Program-made: the position numbers and the translations under genes
The notes under the pieces: model-generated
Databases searched by the model: none
What the model was told of the DNA's origin: nothing
The model's input: only the letters and a program-made list of their open reading frames with translations
Shown: positions 49,401-61,931 of the stretch, one piece after another
Position numbering within the stretch: the first letter of the stretch is position 1
Layout: every line of letters starts with the position of its first letter
Assembly (NCBI GenBank): GCA_019054805.1
Contig: JAHQIY010000006.1
Span: 2,542,001-2,606,000, forward strand
Direction: 5' to 3'
Origin: Brachionus manjavacas
Taxonomy: Eukaryota > Rotifera > Eurotatoria > Ploima > Brachionidae
Length of the DNA: 64,000 nt

Positions 49401-52400
49401 GTAGGATTTGAGTTGATTTGTGTCCTGCTCTACCATTCGAGTTATTTCCTCATCTTCCTCGGACTCACTTGACGAATCGTCCATTATGGGTGCTAGTATA
49501 ATTTCATCTATTTCAAAGTTGTCATTGCACTCGTTCAACAAATTTAGGTTATTGTTTGTAGGCAACGGCTTGCAGCTTTCACTATTGGCCAAAATTTGCT
49601 TAGCCAGCTCTTCACTTATCTGGCCAGATTGAATTATTTGCTGGACTAAATTTTGCTGTACATTAAAATCCTTTTCCAACTGGTTCAGCTCATACTCTAG
49701 TTCATTATTTAGATATTCTTTCTGAGCCGCCAAAACTCCTTTATTTAAGGCTAAATTTAAAAATTTTCTAATCATAAACTTGGCTTCGTCAATTGAGCCG
49801 ATGGTCAAGACTAAATTTTCCAAAGAATAGTAGTCGGTGCCATCTTTAGCCTCGTCCAATTGAATAATATTGGTCTGGCATTCAGCTATTTGATCCTGGA
49901 GATACTCAATATTTGATTTCATTATGTCAATTTGTTCCTTTATTTCTTCCAGTTTGTTTGGCTCAATGCCCGACTTGGAGTTGATGGCATCGGTACTGGT
50001 CGTGCTAGAACCAGTACTATTAGTACTCAAACAGTTCAAATTAGTCATATTCGATTCCTGAATCAAAGCTTTTTCATAGCGCTTTAACAAGCGATTCAAT
50101 TTACGGCTAATTCGTTCACGTTGTTCTAAAAAGCGCTCCATTTCGCGTTCTATCAAACTTATGGTTTGTTTTTTCACAACAATTGCGTTTATCTATTTTA
50201 AAATAAAAAATTAAAAAAAAAGTTTTTTCTTTATTTGTGAAAAATAAGATATTTAATAAAAATTACAAAATCATTTATTTTGGTCCATTTTATTTGATAA
50301 GTAGCAGTTCTTTTGCTCATAAATGAGCTTTGAGTATGTTTTCGAGTAGTTGAGGTCTGGGACCGGGTTACTTCCGAGTCGACCGATTGACTTATTCTGG
50401 TACTTGGTGGCCTCTCGGACTGAATCCTGTTGGAGTTGAATTTTCTCAATGCTTGGATTTGTTCTTGTTTCCGCTTCAAAACAATGTCTCTGCACCGTTT
50501 CTCGGCCTCTAGTGATTTTATTTGATTGTCTTTTTTTAGATGGTCCCGTTTTAGAATGGCGATTTCTCTCATGCGCCGCTGCTCGTCCTGCTTGCTCTTC
50601 TGGGTCTCATCTCTCAATTGATTCATTAATTTAACCTTTAACTTTTTCATATCGACGATTTCTTTACGTAATTGTTGCAATTGTTTTTCGCTCTCTAGAG
50701 CATTTTTTATCATTTGTTGATTCTTAGACTTTATCTGTTCATACTTGTTCAAATCGGACTGAAGACTTTTTATTTTCAGCTCGTATTCAAGCTTAATTTT
50801 TTTTATTTGTTCATCGTTTCGGCTGTCAGCACTTTGCTTGGCTAAATAGAAAAATATTAGACAAGGTGGATGCTATTGATGCGTGAATAATAGAAACTAT
50901 TAAGGAACAATTAAAATTAATGTAGAATAAATAAATGTAGTCCAAGTAGTTTAAGCAAATGCTCTAGGCCACTGTCTTCAAACAAAATGCTAAACCAATT
51001 TGATGTTGGGTTAAAATTCGGACAAATTTACCGAGGACAAATTGATTAAATAACTTTCAAATATTTGGGTTAGCCGAGACTAGGCCACATTTAATTAAAT
51101 TTTAATTAAATTTCGAGCAAACTTTTAATATAGGACACAATTTGGAAGCTTCCGGTCAAAATTTAGTATAAAATCAAATCAAATAGTCTTAAGCTTATCT
51201 TTTTCTAAGAAAAATTTTAATTTTAGAGTAAATTTTATCTTTTTGAAGGATAAAAGTAATGATTAAATGTGACCGAAAATTAAAATCGCTATTGTGGACA
51301 TGTGGGTTATAATTTTTAGATAATTTTTAGATTCTTCCTGAAAAAGTATTTTCAAAATCAACTCTAACCTATAAACAAAAAAAACACCTAATGAATCGAT
51401 ATCATTTGAAAATTTAAAAAGCAAAATCCATAAAAAAAAGAAACCGTAATCAAAGGACATCTTTGGGCTGCTACATAAACTCTATTTTCATTAATCATAA
51501 ATATCTTAATTTCGCTTTTTAATGTGGAATTAAGTGTTCATAAAATAGAATCAACATAAAGTTTATTTTTTCGAAAATTTGTTTAATTCAAACTATTTTA
51601 TGAGTTCAAAAAAAATTCTCGTACTCGAAATTTTTGTTTATTTTACGAAAAACTGTTTTTTTTAAAGAATTAAAAAATATTCTTATTATGCATTTAAAAT
51701 TTAAAGAAAGAAAATTCAAGTTAGGCAAATAATTATTTTTCATTAAAAATTTAAAAAAAATAAAGAATACCTAAACATTTGAAATAAATTATTTTTAGAC
51801 TTTTCAAGAATCTAAATTTTTTCTCCGTACAAAAGCATTACCAATATTTTTTTTTACCAAGAAAATGTGAGATTTTGCTAAGAAATGCTTGAAAACTTAG
51901 AATTTTGAAAAAATCAACATTTTTGGAAAACAATTTTTTCTAAATGGAATTTATAATGTTGACTTAGCTAATATGCTTCGTCTAGAACGATTCAAGCAAA
52001 TAAGAGTCTTATATTCAGTCAGCACATAAAGCCGTGTGATGACTTTTAGTTGTTATAAAATTTCCAAATATTAAGTTTAATTTCGAAATTTTTTAAATAA
52101 TTAGAATATTTTTTGAACTCACGCGAAAACCTAAATGAGAAAAATTTAAATTTAAAACTAAAATGAAATATTGACATAAATAAAATTTTCATCTTCTGCT
52201 AAGTTTTATAAAAATCTTAAATAATCAAAAATTAAACATCTTTTGAACTTTTTTATAGATTGAAACAATAATTATAAAGAAAAGATTTTATTCCAAGACA
52301 TTTTCAAGCTTTTGATCTTTAATCAAATACTTGACCAGGAAATCAGAAAATAACATAGAAGTCTGTCAAAAACCAATTTCCGACCTCTATGATTTTAATT

Positions 52401-55400
52401 TAAAATTAATTTTATGTTAATTTTGTGATTAGTTCATTTACCTTATTAACAAAATCTATATTTTTCATTCATTTTTTCAATAAAATAATATATTTTATAA
52501 AATTTGATACAATTGACATTTGCTTATTATTTTTGGTTGAAAATGTGTTTAGAATATTCAAAGATATTTAAATCGTTACTTTAATTAAACTCAAAATGGT
52601 TTTAAAATTTACTTATCTAATTTAATTTAATTAAAATGGTTTTTATTCATTAGAGCAGAATCAAAAGAATAACTAAAAATTTTAAAATATTCAAAATAAT
52701 TCTGTCATAATTCATTTATCTTCATTATCCTTAGATTTTTTGATAATGAAGATAAATTATCGTCAGATGATAAAACAATTTTTTCCTCCAATGCCTTAAA
52801 TAAAGCTTCAAAGCAAATAAAAAATACTCAAAAAGTGTACCATGACATCATTAACTTCTATTTTATCATTTTTAGAGTTTGCAAAGCCATTTTTGCCGCT
52901 TTTAAAAAAGAAGACAGCGATATTATCATAAAGAATCTACTTGACTAACACACTATCAAAACTTTTTAACTTACCCATTTTTCATTCCAACATACTTTAC
53001 TTATTCAAACACTTTTTAATCCAAATAAATATTAATTTTAAGTTAATTTCAAGAAAATATTTAAAAGATCTAACTCATTTTTTTTTAAATAGACTCGATG
53101 AATTCAATCTTTTACAAATTTTTTTTTTTGACCACTACACTTGAGTTTGTTAACGAAATCAGTAGATTCTGGAAAGAATCTTATTTCCAACAAATGACCA
53201 CGCATTTTTAATTTAAAAGAAATATTTAAAATTGTAATGAGTAGCTTCAAGATCAATTTTAAACTCGTTTCTGACTTTAAAAAGGAAAGAATATTTATTC
53301 TCTTGTTTAAAAAATTCCTATTTCGAAAACTTTTTGGCAAATTGTTTGCACTTCTATCGGCTATCGAAAAAATTTTCAGAAGAAAGACTTTAATCAGAGA
53401 TTTTAATCAGATTTGAGTATGTTATTAAGGTAATTGGTATGCCAATAATGCAAATATGGTGGGATGAATGATGGGTATTGTGAAAAATTTTGATAGTTCA
53501 TTAAAAAGTTTTATCGGTGGAATAATTGAGTGAAGCGTCATTTCTTCATGTATAAAAACATGATCCGATTATTTTAAAATTATAAAAAATCTGAATAAAA
53601 TATCAGGTTGATTTTTTAAAAATTAAAAAAAAAACAATCTCACCTTAAATCAATTTTTTATTTTTATTTAATTATTTTAGTCTTTTCCGGAATCTTAATG
53701 TATTTATTTTCATCGGAATCAAGGAGTTGTTATATGAACATAATTTTTAATTGTAACACTATTTACAAGACAAAATGTATATTCTATGATTAAGTTAAAA
53801 AAAATTCAAAAAAGCATTAAATTTTTTAGATACTGCATCACAGCTTGGGTTAAATCATTAGCAAAATTTTTTGCATTGATATCCCATACCATTATTAAAT
53901 TCTGTCCACAATATATTACATATTTTGGTATGTTAAAAATATTTGGTAAATATTTTAGGCAGAAGAGTATTTTAATGATGCAGGAATAATGAAATTATTT
54001 TAGTATTCCAGCTAGTCAGACCCTTCAAAAAGGCAAAACATCAAGACAGAGAAAATTTCCTCGTCAACAGAAAAGCAAATTTATGGAAGCCTTGGCAAGA
54101 ATTATTTTTGAATGCAGTCAGAATTTTAAATAAAATTTTGACAGCTCACCTTATTTAGTCACTATTACCTCAAATTTATTTATTTTCTACAAAAAATAAA
54201 AACAATATACAACTTACTCATATTTGCTATGACACGATCTCTTTCGTCTTCAATTTGTTTAATTCGGTCATGTAAAAGGGACATTTTTTCCTCGTATTGA
54301 ACTCTAAGGACCTCTAGATTTTTAGAGTTATTTTCCAACTCGTCAATGAGTCGTTTTTTTATATCAATTTTAAGTATAATATTATTTAAATTTTTTTCTA
54401 TCAATTTGCACGGTTCACTTTTGTCGCTTGATTCCGGATCATCATTCTCATTCAAATCCGTATACAACTGAATCAAATCGTTCAGATTCTCGTCTTTTTC
54501 GTCCTCTTCGTCCTTGTTAACCTGAGCACTCGCAATATCCTGATCTGAATTCAGTGAATTTTCTAGTTTGAACTTGCTTTCTAATTGCTTAAGCCGCGCT
54601 AGATCAGACTCGATATCTTTTTTGGCTTCGTCTATCAATTTTTTGTTACTGACCGCAGTTAAGTCAATCGATTGAAAAAAATTATTTGAATATGTTTCTT
54701 AAAAAAAATAAAATTTTTAAATTTTTCATCAGCTTTAATATAAAATTTGAATCCCTTGTATGTGTTTAATCCACTTCTCATCAGCAGCTAAATGGCTATG
54801 AAAAAGGACTCTTTCTTTTTGATTACGTAAAGCAAAAATTGTGAATAGGAATCATAAATTTTTAAGTCTTTTTAATTGTAAAGACTTATTTAAGCTGAAA
54901 AAAAGATTTATTAGTGGCTCGCGTTTGAAGCTTTATACAACACGGTTCGCCCTTTCATAAGTCTCTATCTAGGAAGCCCCAAAATCAAAGGTAAATATTT
55001 AGGAAAAATCCCTAGGTGTGCAGATGTTTGAACACAGAGTTAGCCTCTAAGCTAATTTTTAAAAAGAGCCAAAATTAATTAAAGGTAGTTCACCCTTTGG
55101 ATGTGAAATTTATTAAGCAAGAAAAGCTTAAATTTTTTTTTCGTTAAAAATTCAATTAAAAATTCAAATTCGTTTCGTTAAAATTCGTTTCGTTAAAAGA
55201 TTTTTTGTTCCAAAAACGGGGGCCTGAGCGCTCGGAAACTTGGATCATTTTCATGCAATTTCCTTACGGCAATCTCTTAATTGACTTTCTTAAAAGCAAA
55301 CCCGAGATTTTCGTTGATAAAATAATTTTTTTTTCAAAATTTAAATTTATTTCTAATTTAGGAAAAAATTAAAAAAAAAAGGTTTACAATAAACATAGCT

Positions 55401-58400
55401 TGATTTGATTACACTTTATGTAATGGAATATTAAACGATTTGAATAGAAAACTAAACAATTTAAAGTAACATACAACCCAAATGAAAACAAATAAAAAAA
55501 ATGGAAATTTAAATTTAAAAATTGAGCTGAGAAACGTAATAACAAATTCTTGAAGTAAAGTATTTGTAAGAGCTTGATTTTCTCGTTGAAATTTAACTCT
55601 AAAATTGTCACTCGATTCTTTGATTTTAAAATACCAGATTACATGATCGATTCGGATCTTAAGGGTCAATTTTGTTGTAACTTGAGCTACCAACTTAGAA
55701 ATTCAAGTGCAATTTTTGCAGCAATAAAACAATTTTTTTTCCTAATTAAAGAAAAAAAACTCATTTGCGGAAAACTTTATGCCAAGACGCGGTCTAAATT
55801 ATTTGAGGTCAAGTGATGGTCATTTAAAAAATAAAAACGTCTTTAAAGCTTACTTTTTCTAAAGCAAAATTAAGCAAATAATCTATTCGTATTAAATTAA
55901 GTTAAACTAAAATCGATCAAGCTTGTCAATCTCAAGTGCATAAAATTATCTTTTCCAACAAAAATATAGATTTTCTGTGTTTTTAGAAGAATAAATTAAA
56001 CATGGTATATTTGCCACGATAAAAGATCTATCCTAGTTGACTAATGCCTCAATTATCAAGTTAATCTATTTCTATCATAAAAATTTGTATGATAAAATTG
56101 ATATTTCTTTACTTTGTCACGATTCAAACTCAACAGAGATTTAAAATTTGATTTAGCACTGAATCAAGTAAATTTGTAAATATTTTCCAAATTTGAAAAA
56201 AAATTTAAATTATTTTAGATGCTTGGCCGCTAAATAAAGAGTGAGCACTAATTTGACTTTGTATTGTGACTTGGATGAACTCTTTGGGTTTTTAAGTTCT
56301 ATCTTTTGTTGTTGTAAATAATTGACTCGATCTTTTAGAATAGTTAAAAGATTTTGCGTTTAAAACCACATTAAGTCATTATTTAAATCGTAGAATTTGT
56401 ATCTTGATTGCTTTGATTTAGATTGCATCTATTTATTTTAATTAAAATACAAATTTTTACTTTGAAATTTAAAATTAATGACTTAATTTTATTCAAAATA
56501 CAAAATCTTTTTACTATTCTATAAAAGATCGAGTCAATAATTTAAAACAAAAAAACAAGATAGAAAACATGAATCCTTAGAGTTCGTCCAAGTCACAAAA
56601 CAAAGTCAAATTAGTGCCCAAAGCACTAATTAAAACACTAGAATATTTGAGTTGTCTAGACTTTTTATTCAAATGCGGAAACAAAATTTCGTATTTTCCC
56701 GATTATCTTTTACTAGCACCATTTTAAATCTTATTTGTTTGACTTAATGGAAATTTAAATCGATTTACAATTTATATCAATTATTAATAGCTAAATTAAT
56801 TAAGGCTAGTTTTAATTTTTTACAAAAAAATTAATTCTTTTTTATTAAGTCTTTTTCTCGGAGGGTTGCTAAAAAAACAATTGCTCAATTTTTAATAAAA
56901 GAAAAATGAATTCATAAAAATTCTTGAAAGAACTGTGAAAATTATATAAACAAATTAAAAAATGTATTTTTAAATTTCCAATTTTTAAAAAATTTGAAGT
57001 TTAAAAATCTATTTTTTAAAAGACTCATTTTTGCAGGTCAATTAAAAAAAATATTAAACAGTTCTAAATTTTTTTTGAGTATATGAAGAAGTCATTGCTA
57101 AGGCTTTGGAAAGACCATAAAAAAACACGACTTTTAAACAATCTATTAGCTTTACAACAGAAAAACTTTATTTAAAATCCATATTCTGTTCTTGGTCAGG
57201 GATCAAAACCTTGGAATTTAATTAATGATACCCTTTTTGTTTTAATTGTAAGAAAAAGGGAAAAAATTGCTCAAAACAATCAAATAATGAACTTTTAATT
57301 AATTTTTTTAAGAAAATATTAAATAAGGTGCTTTAAGAGTGCGATTAAAAAAAAAATTCTGAATTTTTTCTCATCTGACTTATCTAGAAGAAAAAATGAT
57401 AAAATTTTAAAATCTTTGAAATTAGTTTGAATTCTATTTGTGATTTATAAGCGGCTTATAAATCATTCATACAAACAAAATGGCTTGTTTCTCACTAAAA
57501 TATTTGTTTAGTGGTAATTAATTCAAATTTTAAGCTTTTCATAAATTAATATTTGAAATTTATTTGACTAAAAATATGAAAAATGCTATTCGGGAATTTC
57601 CGATCAGACTAATTTGTGTCAGCCGAGGCATAAAGGTGTAGTCTGGCCGTTTATCGAAAATCAATTTATAAAATAGACTTTAGTTTGATTAAGAAATTTG
57701 TTTCTCGGTATCCATGGTTAATCCACAGGATAATGGGTGAACAACTTTGAAATTGATTTGTACTGAAACAAATTCTCAAGTTAAAGAGTTTTGAAGAAAA
57801 TATACTCTAAGAAAAAGCCATTTAAATATTCATAAATTTCAATGGAATCTAATGAAAAATTTTAAATTACCTTCTTCGTCTTGTTTTAGCTTAAGTGAGT
57901 ATGACGGGTTGGAATTGTGTTTGGACTGCTGCAGTTGTAATTGTTTACAAATCGATTCGGATTCTTGTAATTTACACCTTAAAAAAAATTAATTTTTTCA
58001 AAACTAAGATTTGTATAAGCTCTCTTGAAAAAGACTTGAATTCTTATGATATTTGCAAAAATGTGATTTAAAGGTTTTTTTGTTTTAATTAATTGGATTT
58101 CGCATCGCCGAGAACCCTTTAAAAAGTTCACTGGAAGTGACGTTAACAAAAAAAACCTTAATTATCATTTATCATTTTTGGTCAAAATAGTCTCTCCAAG
58201 TCAAATATTGACCAAAATTGTTTTGCTTAAAGAAAATTTTATAATCGATTTTTTTTACTAGGATTTCTTGACCACAACTAATCAACAAATCTAAATGACA
58301 CTAAGACGACCTAGCGGGAAATATTTTTAAAATTAATTAGAAAACAAACTTTATAAACATGAAAAATTTTTATTAAAATATCAAAATAAAACCTTTTGGA

Positions 58401-61400
58401 ATACTTCTTAATTTAAATTTGTAAAGGCTTTATTGACATAAATTAAAAAAAAAAAAAAGAGTTAAATTTTTATTCATTTTCTAAATCTGGTTTCAATATT
58501 TTGTTAATCTTTGTTCTATCTCATTCAAAATTCGGAAGAACTTTTTCTCACTGAAAAATCAGCAACAAAAAAATACTTTTTAATAACTATTTGTTTATTT
58601 TTTTATTATCAATTTCAGCTTAAAAATTAAAGGAGTTTTGTTATTTCTAATTTTAAAGCCAAATTTTCGAATACTAAACAAAACCAAGTTTTGACTATGC
58701 ATTCACAATTTTATTCGATTATGATACAAAAATAGTTTAAAATTGAAGATCGATAAAATGATAATAAACAAGTAATTTTAATTTGCCTTAAGTATTTAAC
58801 AATAAATAATTAAGAAAAATTCATTAGTTTGTATAAATTTTACTTTATGTTTTTTTTTTTTAAATTAAAATTAAAACTAATTAATCAAACAGTCAAAATA
58901 AGTTTAACTTTAATTAGAATTAAATGCCTTTAATTCCTTTTTAATTATGCATATTTTAGCTCAAATTAAATAACTTGTCAAAATTAATTTTTTCTTAGGT
59001 TCGGAGTAAGCTTTTTAAAAAATTTCTCTTTTTTTTTTAAACAAATTTAGATTAAAAAATTATTAGTGAATGTAAGAAAAAAGAAAAAAGAAATTCAAAG
59101 GAAAATTGATTAATTAAAAAATCACTAATTTTTTTGTGAAAACTTTGATTAATAAATACTAACAAGAATACTTGAGCAAATCTATCATTATTTTACTTTG
59201 ATTAATTATCAGCAGATTAATTATATTATTACTAGTTTTGTTTGTAATTCTACTAAATCAAGAATCAAGAGAATATCAATGTAGCATAATTATTGCTCTG
59301 GAGGTGCTTTAAAAAAAATTTATTTTTTTAAGTTGACAAAAAATTTGTTGAATCTAAACTTTCTTTGATGATTGCACGGCATAAAAAATTTTGAAAAATA
59401 AAATGTTGTTAGCTGCATAAATATTACAAAGGTTGGGTATACATTTTAAAAACATTTTTTCGGCTTTAAATTACAGAAAAATATTTTAATCATTTTGGAA
59501 ATTGCTTTTACTCAATTCCTCTAAACTTCACTCTTCCTCTAAAAAAATTTTCAAAAAATATTGAATAACAAAAATTTTTAAGTGACTTTTAAGATGAATA
59601 AAATTTTATTTTAATCAAAATTTATCATGATAATTAAAGCCAATCTTGTAAATTGAAATGTTTTGTCATTAAAACTTAAAAGCTTTGAACTGAAATTTTT
59701 TTTAAAAATTTTATGTATAAAATTCATAATCCAAATTTTTGTTTTTTCTTTATCGGAATTTCTTTAATTTTAACTTTTACTTCTCCTTAAATTAATTCAT
59801 CTTCTTTATCTCAATAAATGAATAAAATCAATGTAATCATCGAGAAAATTAATTTTTTAAAAATATTTTGAAATTTCCAAACTAATTTGGCTATTTTACA
59901 CATAATCCTAAATAATCACTAAACTGGATTAGATCCTTTGAGTCTAAAATTAAAATATAAAGTCATTTATCTTCTTTTAATTTGATTTCAAAAAAATTCG
60001 AAATCATGTATCTTTTTTTTTAAATATTTAATTTCTAGAGAAAATAATGATCAACTCAATAATTAAATTTAACGAATTTTTTTACGTAATCAAAGTCTGC
60101 TTAATTACTTTTTTACATAATCATAAAAAATTTACTAAAAAGAAAAATAATTAAGATTACTAGGTTAATCGGTGAGATATTTAATTAAGGGGCATCATTA
60201 AAAGAGGCAAAAATTAATAAATAATTACTTGAGCTCCTCAATTGTGGTTATATAATCTGAAATTTGCTTCCATTCAAAAAAGTTATCTTTTTCATCACGG
60301 TCATCATCATTATCATCATTATCGGCATATTTTTGTCTAAAACCATTTAATTTTTTAGCCAAACGTTGATTGTTGAACTCAAGGTCACTATTTTTATTCC
60401 GGGAAGTTTCTATAGTTTCATTCATAGCCTTAATCCTCATGCGCATCGACTGGTTCTCTTTTAGTAATAAACTATTCTCTTGCTTGAGCTCGTTAATTAC
60501 ATTGAGCAATTCTATGTCTTTTGAATCGGAATTAATTCCGAAACCGTTGGCAATGGAGGAACTACAAGACGCTATAGGAGTAATTGTGATGGTAGATGTG
60601 GTTCTAGACGAGGAAATTGAGTTGCTAGTCTCCGAATGCGGAAAAATCGGCTTGTTCATTGCTCTAGATTTATACTGCATCAGCTCATAATTTAAACGCT
60701 CTATTTCAGCTTTCAACTGAGCTATTTGCTTGCTGGTTTTGTCCTGATTGACAAAAACCTTATTTTTGATGTTACGGGCCCGATTGGCGTACCTCAAGGT
60801 GTTCAGAGTTTCCATAAAATCTCGATCTGAAGGCGAAATGCATGCTATCATCAGAGTGCGGCTATTTCCGCCTAAAGAGTCTTGAAGAAGACGGGTTAGC
60901 TTAGAATCTCTATATGGAACATGACAGCCTCTTTTTTCCCTATCACCTAAAGCACTTATCACATTTCCCAAAGCCAACTGATAATTTAAAAATTAAGCAA
61001 AAGTTTTTATTATTTAAACAAAAAAAATTGACTCACCAGTCCTCGGTTGATGCATATGCCTTCTTTAGCTCGATGTCCTGTTGCTCCTGTTCGCTTTAAG
61101 CGCTCCGAACCGGCCAAATCGACGAAATGAAATTTGGCATTTAGGGTTTCTAGCTCATTTTCAGCAGAGTCTGTTTTCATAAAGCGGTACTGTTTTAGGT
61201 GAATTGTAAATATTGCATGAGACCGACTTGACTGAAGGTTCATGTTAGTCGCTCCAGTAGTACGAATTCTAGCTCCTGTTTTTAGCATTTCTAAAGTTTC
61301 CTGAGTAGACCGAACTTCTCGGTTCGAACAACCATGTACATTTATGCCACCATACTGATCCTCATGTATTTCTATTTTTGATTTAATGCTCTTGTTTAAA

Positions 61401-61931
61401 AGATAAGCTTCACTGGTCATGATTTGACCATCTGTAGCGATGATGTTCGAGCTGTAGGAAACACTTGGAACATTCGCAAATAAGTCTATGATTTCTTCGT
61501 TATACAATTCCATAAATTGAGCCAAAACTTGGATTTCAAGGTTATTAAACGGAAGGTCATTTTCTTCTTTGGAACATTCGTTTTTTAATGTTTCAACTTT
61601 TTCGAACATATACTCAATAGCTCTGGGGATAATGCCTACTTCTTCACTTTGAGTGCCCGGATCAAATGAAGTACCCATGGTGTAGGTTTTACCTGAACCG
61701 GTCTGACCGTAAGCCAATACTGTGGCATTATAGCCATCAAAACATCCGTCTATTAAAGTTTTGACACTTTTTTCGAAAACATTCTCCTGATCTTGCCCAA
61801 TATCGAACACATAATCATATGTAAATGTTTTGTCGTCTTTGTGACCAAGAGTTACTTGTGGCTCACCTGGTGTAACACTTGTACAAATTTTACATAGCTC
61901 TATTCGTTCTCGAATCGATTGAGGACGGATA
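46414..61931 (-). CDS. KIF21: Kinesin-4 family motor with C-terminal WD40 repeats (KIF21-like), first coding exon outside window
   Basis: Ten exons: 61037-61931, 60229-60977, 57871-57977, 54218-54697, 50267-50841, 48904-50192, 47308-47631, 46770-47256, 46502-46713, 46414-46450. They encode 1717 aa; human KIF21A and KIF21B are about 1640-1670. The motor begins [12 protein letters not shown] and holds the P-loop [14 protein letters not shown], switch I ([11 protein letters not shown]), switch II ([13 protein letters not shown]) and the neck region ([20 protein letters not shown]). Coiled coils follow, with KIF21 blocks such as [25 protein letters not shown] and [15 protein letters not shown], then a Ser-rich linker ending NVFNRLT, then WD40 repeats ([61 protein letters not shown]). 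The family walks to microtubule plus ends and restrains their growth, mainly in neurons. The first base of the motor exon completes an Arg codon, so an upstream exon ending ...VAV(R) is expected right of the window. Confidence 0.95.
47632..48903 (-). other. 1.3-kb KIF21 intron containing a tandem repeat
   Basis: AT-rich intron between the Ser-rich linker exon and the first WD40 exon. It contains a 67-bp tandem duplication (48189-48322) and no supported gene. Confidence 0.6.
48189..48322. repeat. Tandem duplication, 67-bp unit, two copies
   Basis: The unit beginning GTTAATTTTGTACTAAGATA at 48189 is repeated at 48256 with one base difference that I can see (ACTAAG against ATTAAG). A third partial start is at 48323. 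The near identity in a drifting intron means the duplication is recent. Confidence 0.9.
50842..54217 (-). other. 3.4-kb KIF21 intron
   Basis: AT-rich intron within the coiled-coil coding region. A few short Leu/Lys-rich open frames occur, but none resembles a known protein or matches a splice pattern. No repeat is evident. Confidence 0.5.
54698..57870 (-). other. 3.2-kb KIF21 intron containing an inverted-repeat element
   Basis: AT-rich intron. It includes the long inverted repeat at 56244-56618 and two less AT-rich patches (about 54920-55045 and 55200-55310) that I cannot identify. No gene is supported. Confidence 0.5.
56244..56618. mobile_element. MITE or foldback with arms of about 140 bp
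   Basis: The left arm, 56244-56384, starts GAGCACTAATTTGACTTTGT. The right arm, 56473-56618, reads in reverse complement GGCACTAATTTGACTTTGTT and then follows the left arm closely (GTGACTTGGA, GAACTCT, TTGACTCGATCTTTTA, AAAGATTTTG, AAGTCATTA) with small indels. About 90 bp of AT-rich spacer lies between. It has no coding capacity. The length and divergence of the arms suggest an old non-autonomous DNA element in the KIF21 intron. Confidence 0.75.
57978..60228 (-). other. 2.25-kb KIF21 intron
   Basis: AT-rich intron between the motor/neck exon and the small coiled-coil exon 57871-57977. I see nothing in it beyond homopolymer runs. Confidence 0.5.

Noticed and set aside
49032-49632. Plus-strand frames opposite the KIF21 Ser-rich linker exon
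   Set aside because: Ser-rich antisense shadows of the KIF21 exon 48904-50192.
52941-53989. Several 65-78-codon frames in the KIF21 intron
   Set aside because: Phe/Leu/Lys/Asn-rich frames expected by chance in AT-rich sequence, with no similarity or consistent splicing.
55384-55816. Overlapping frames on both strands in the KIF21 intron
   Set aside because: Hydrophobic AT-rich frames with no recognisable motif. The overlap in opposite strands suggests chance.
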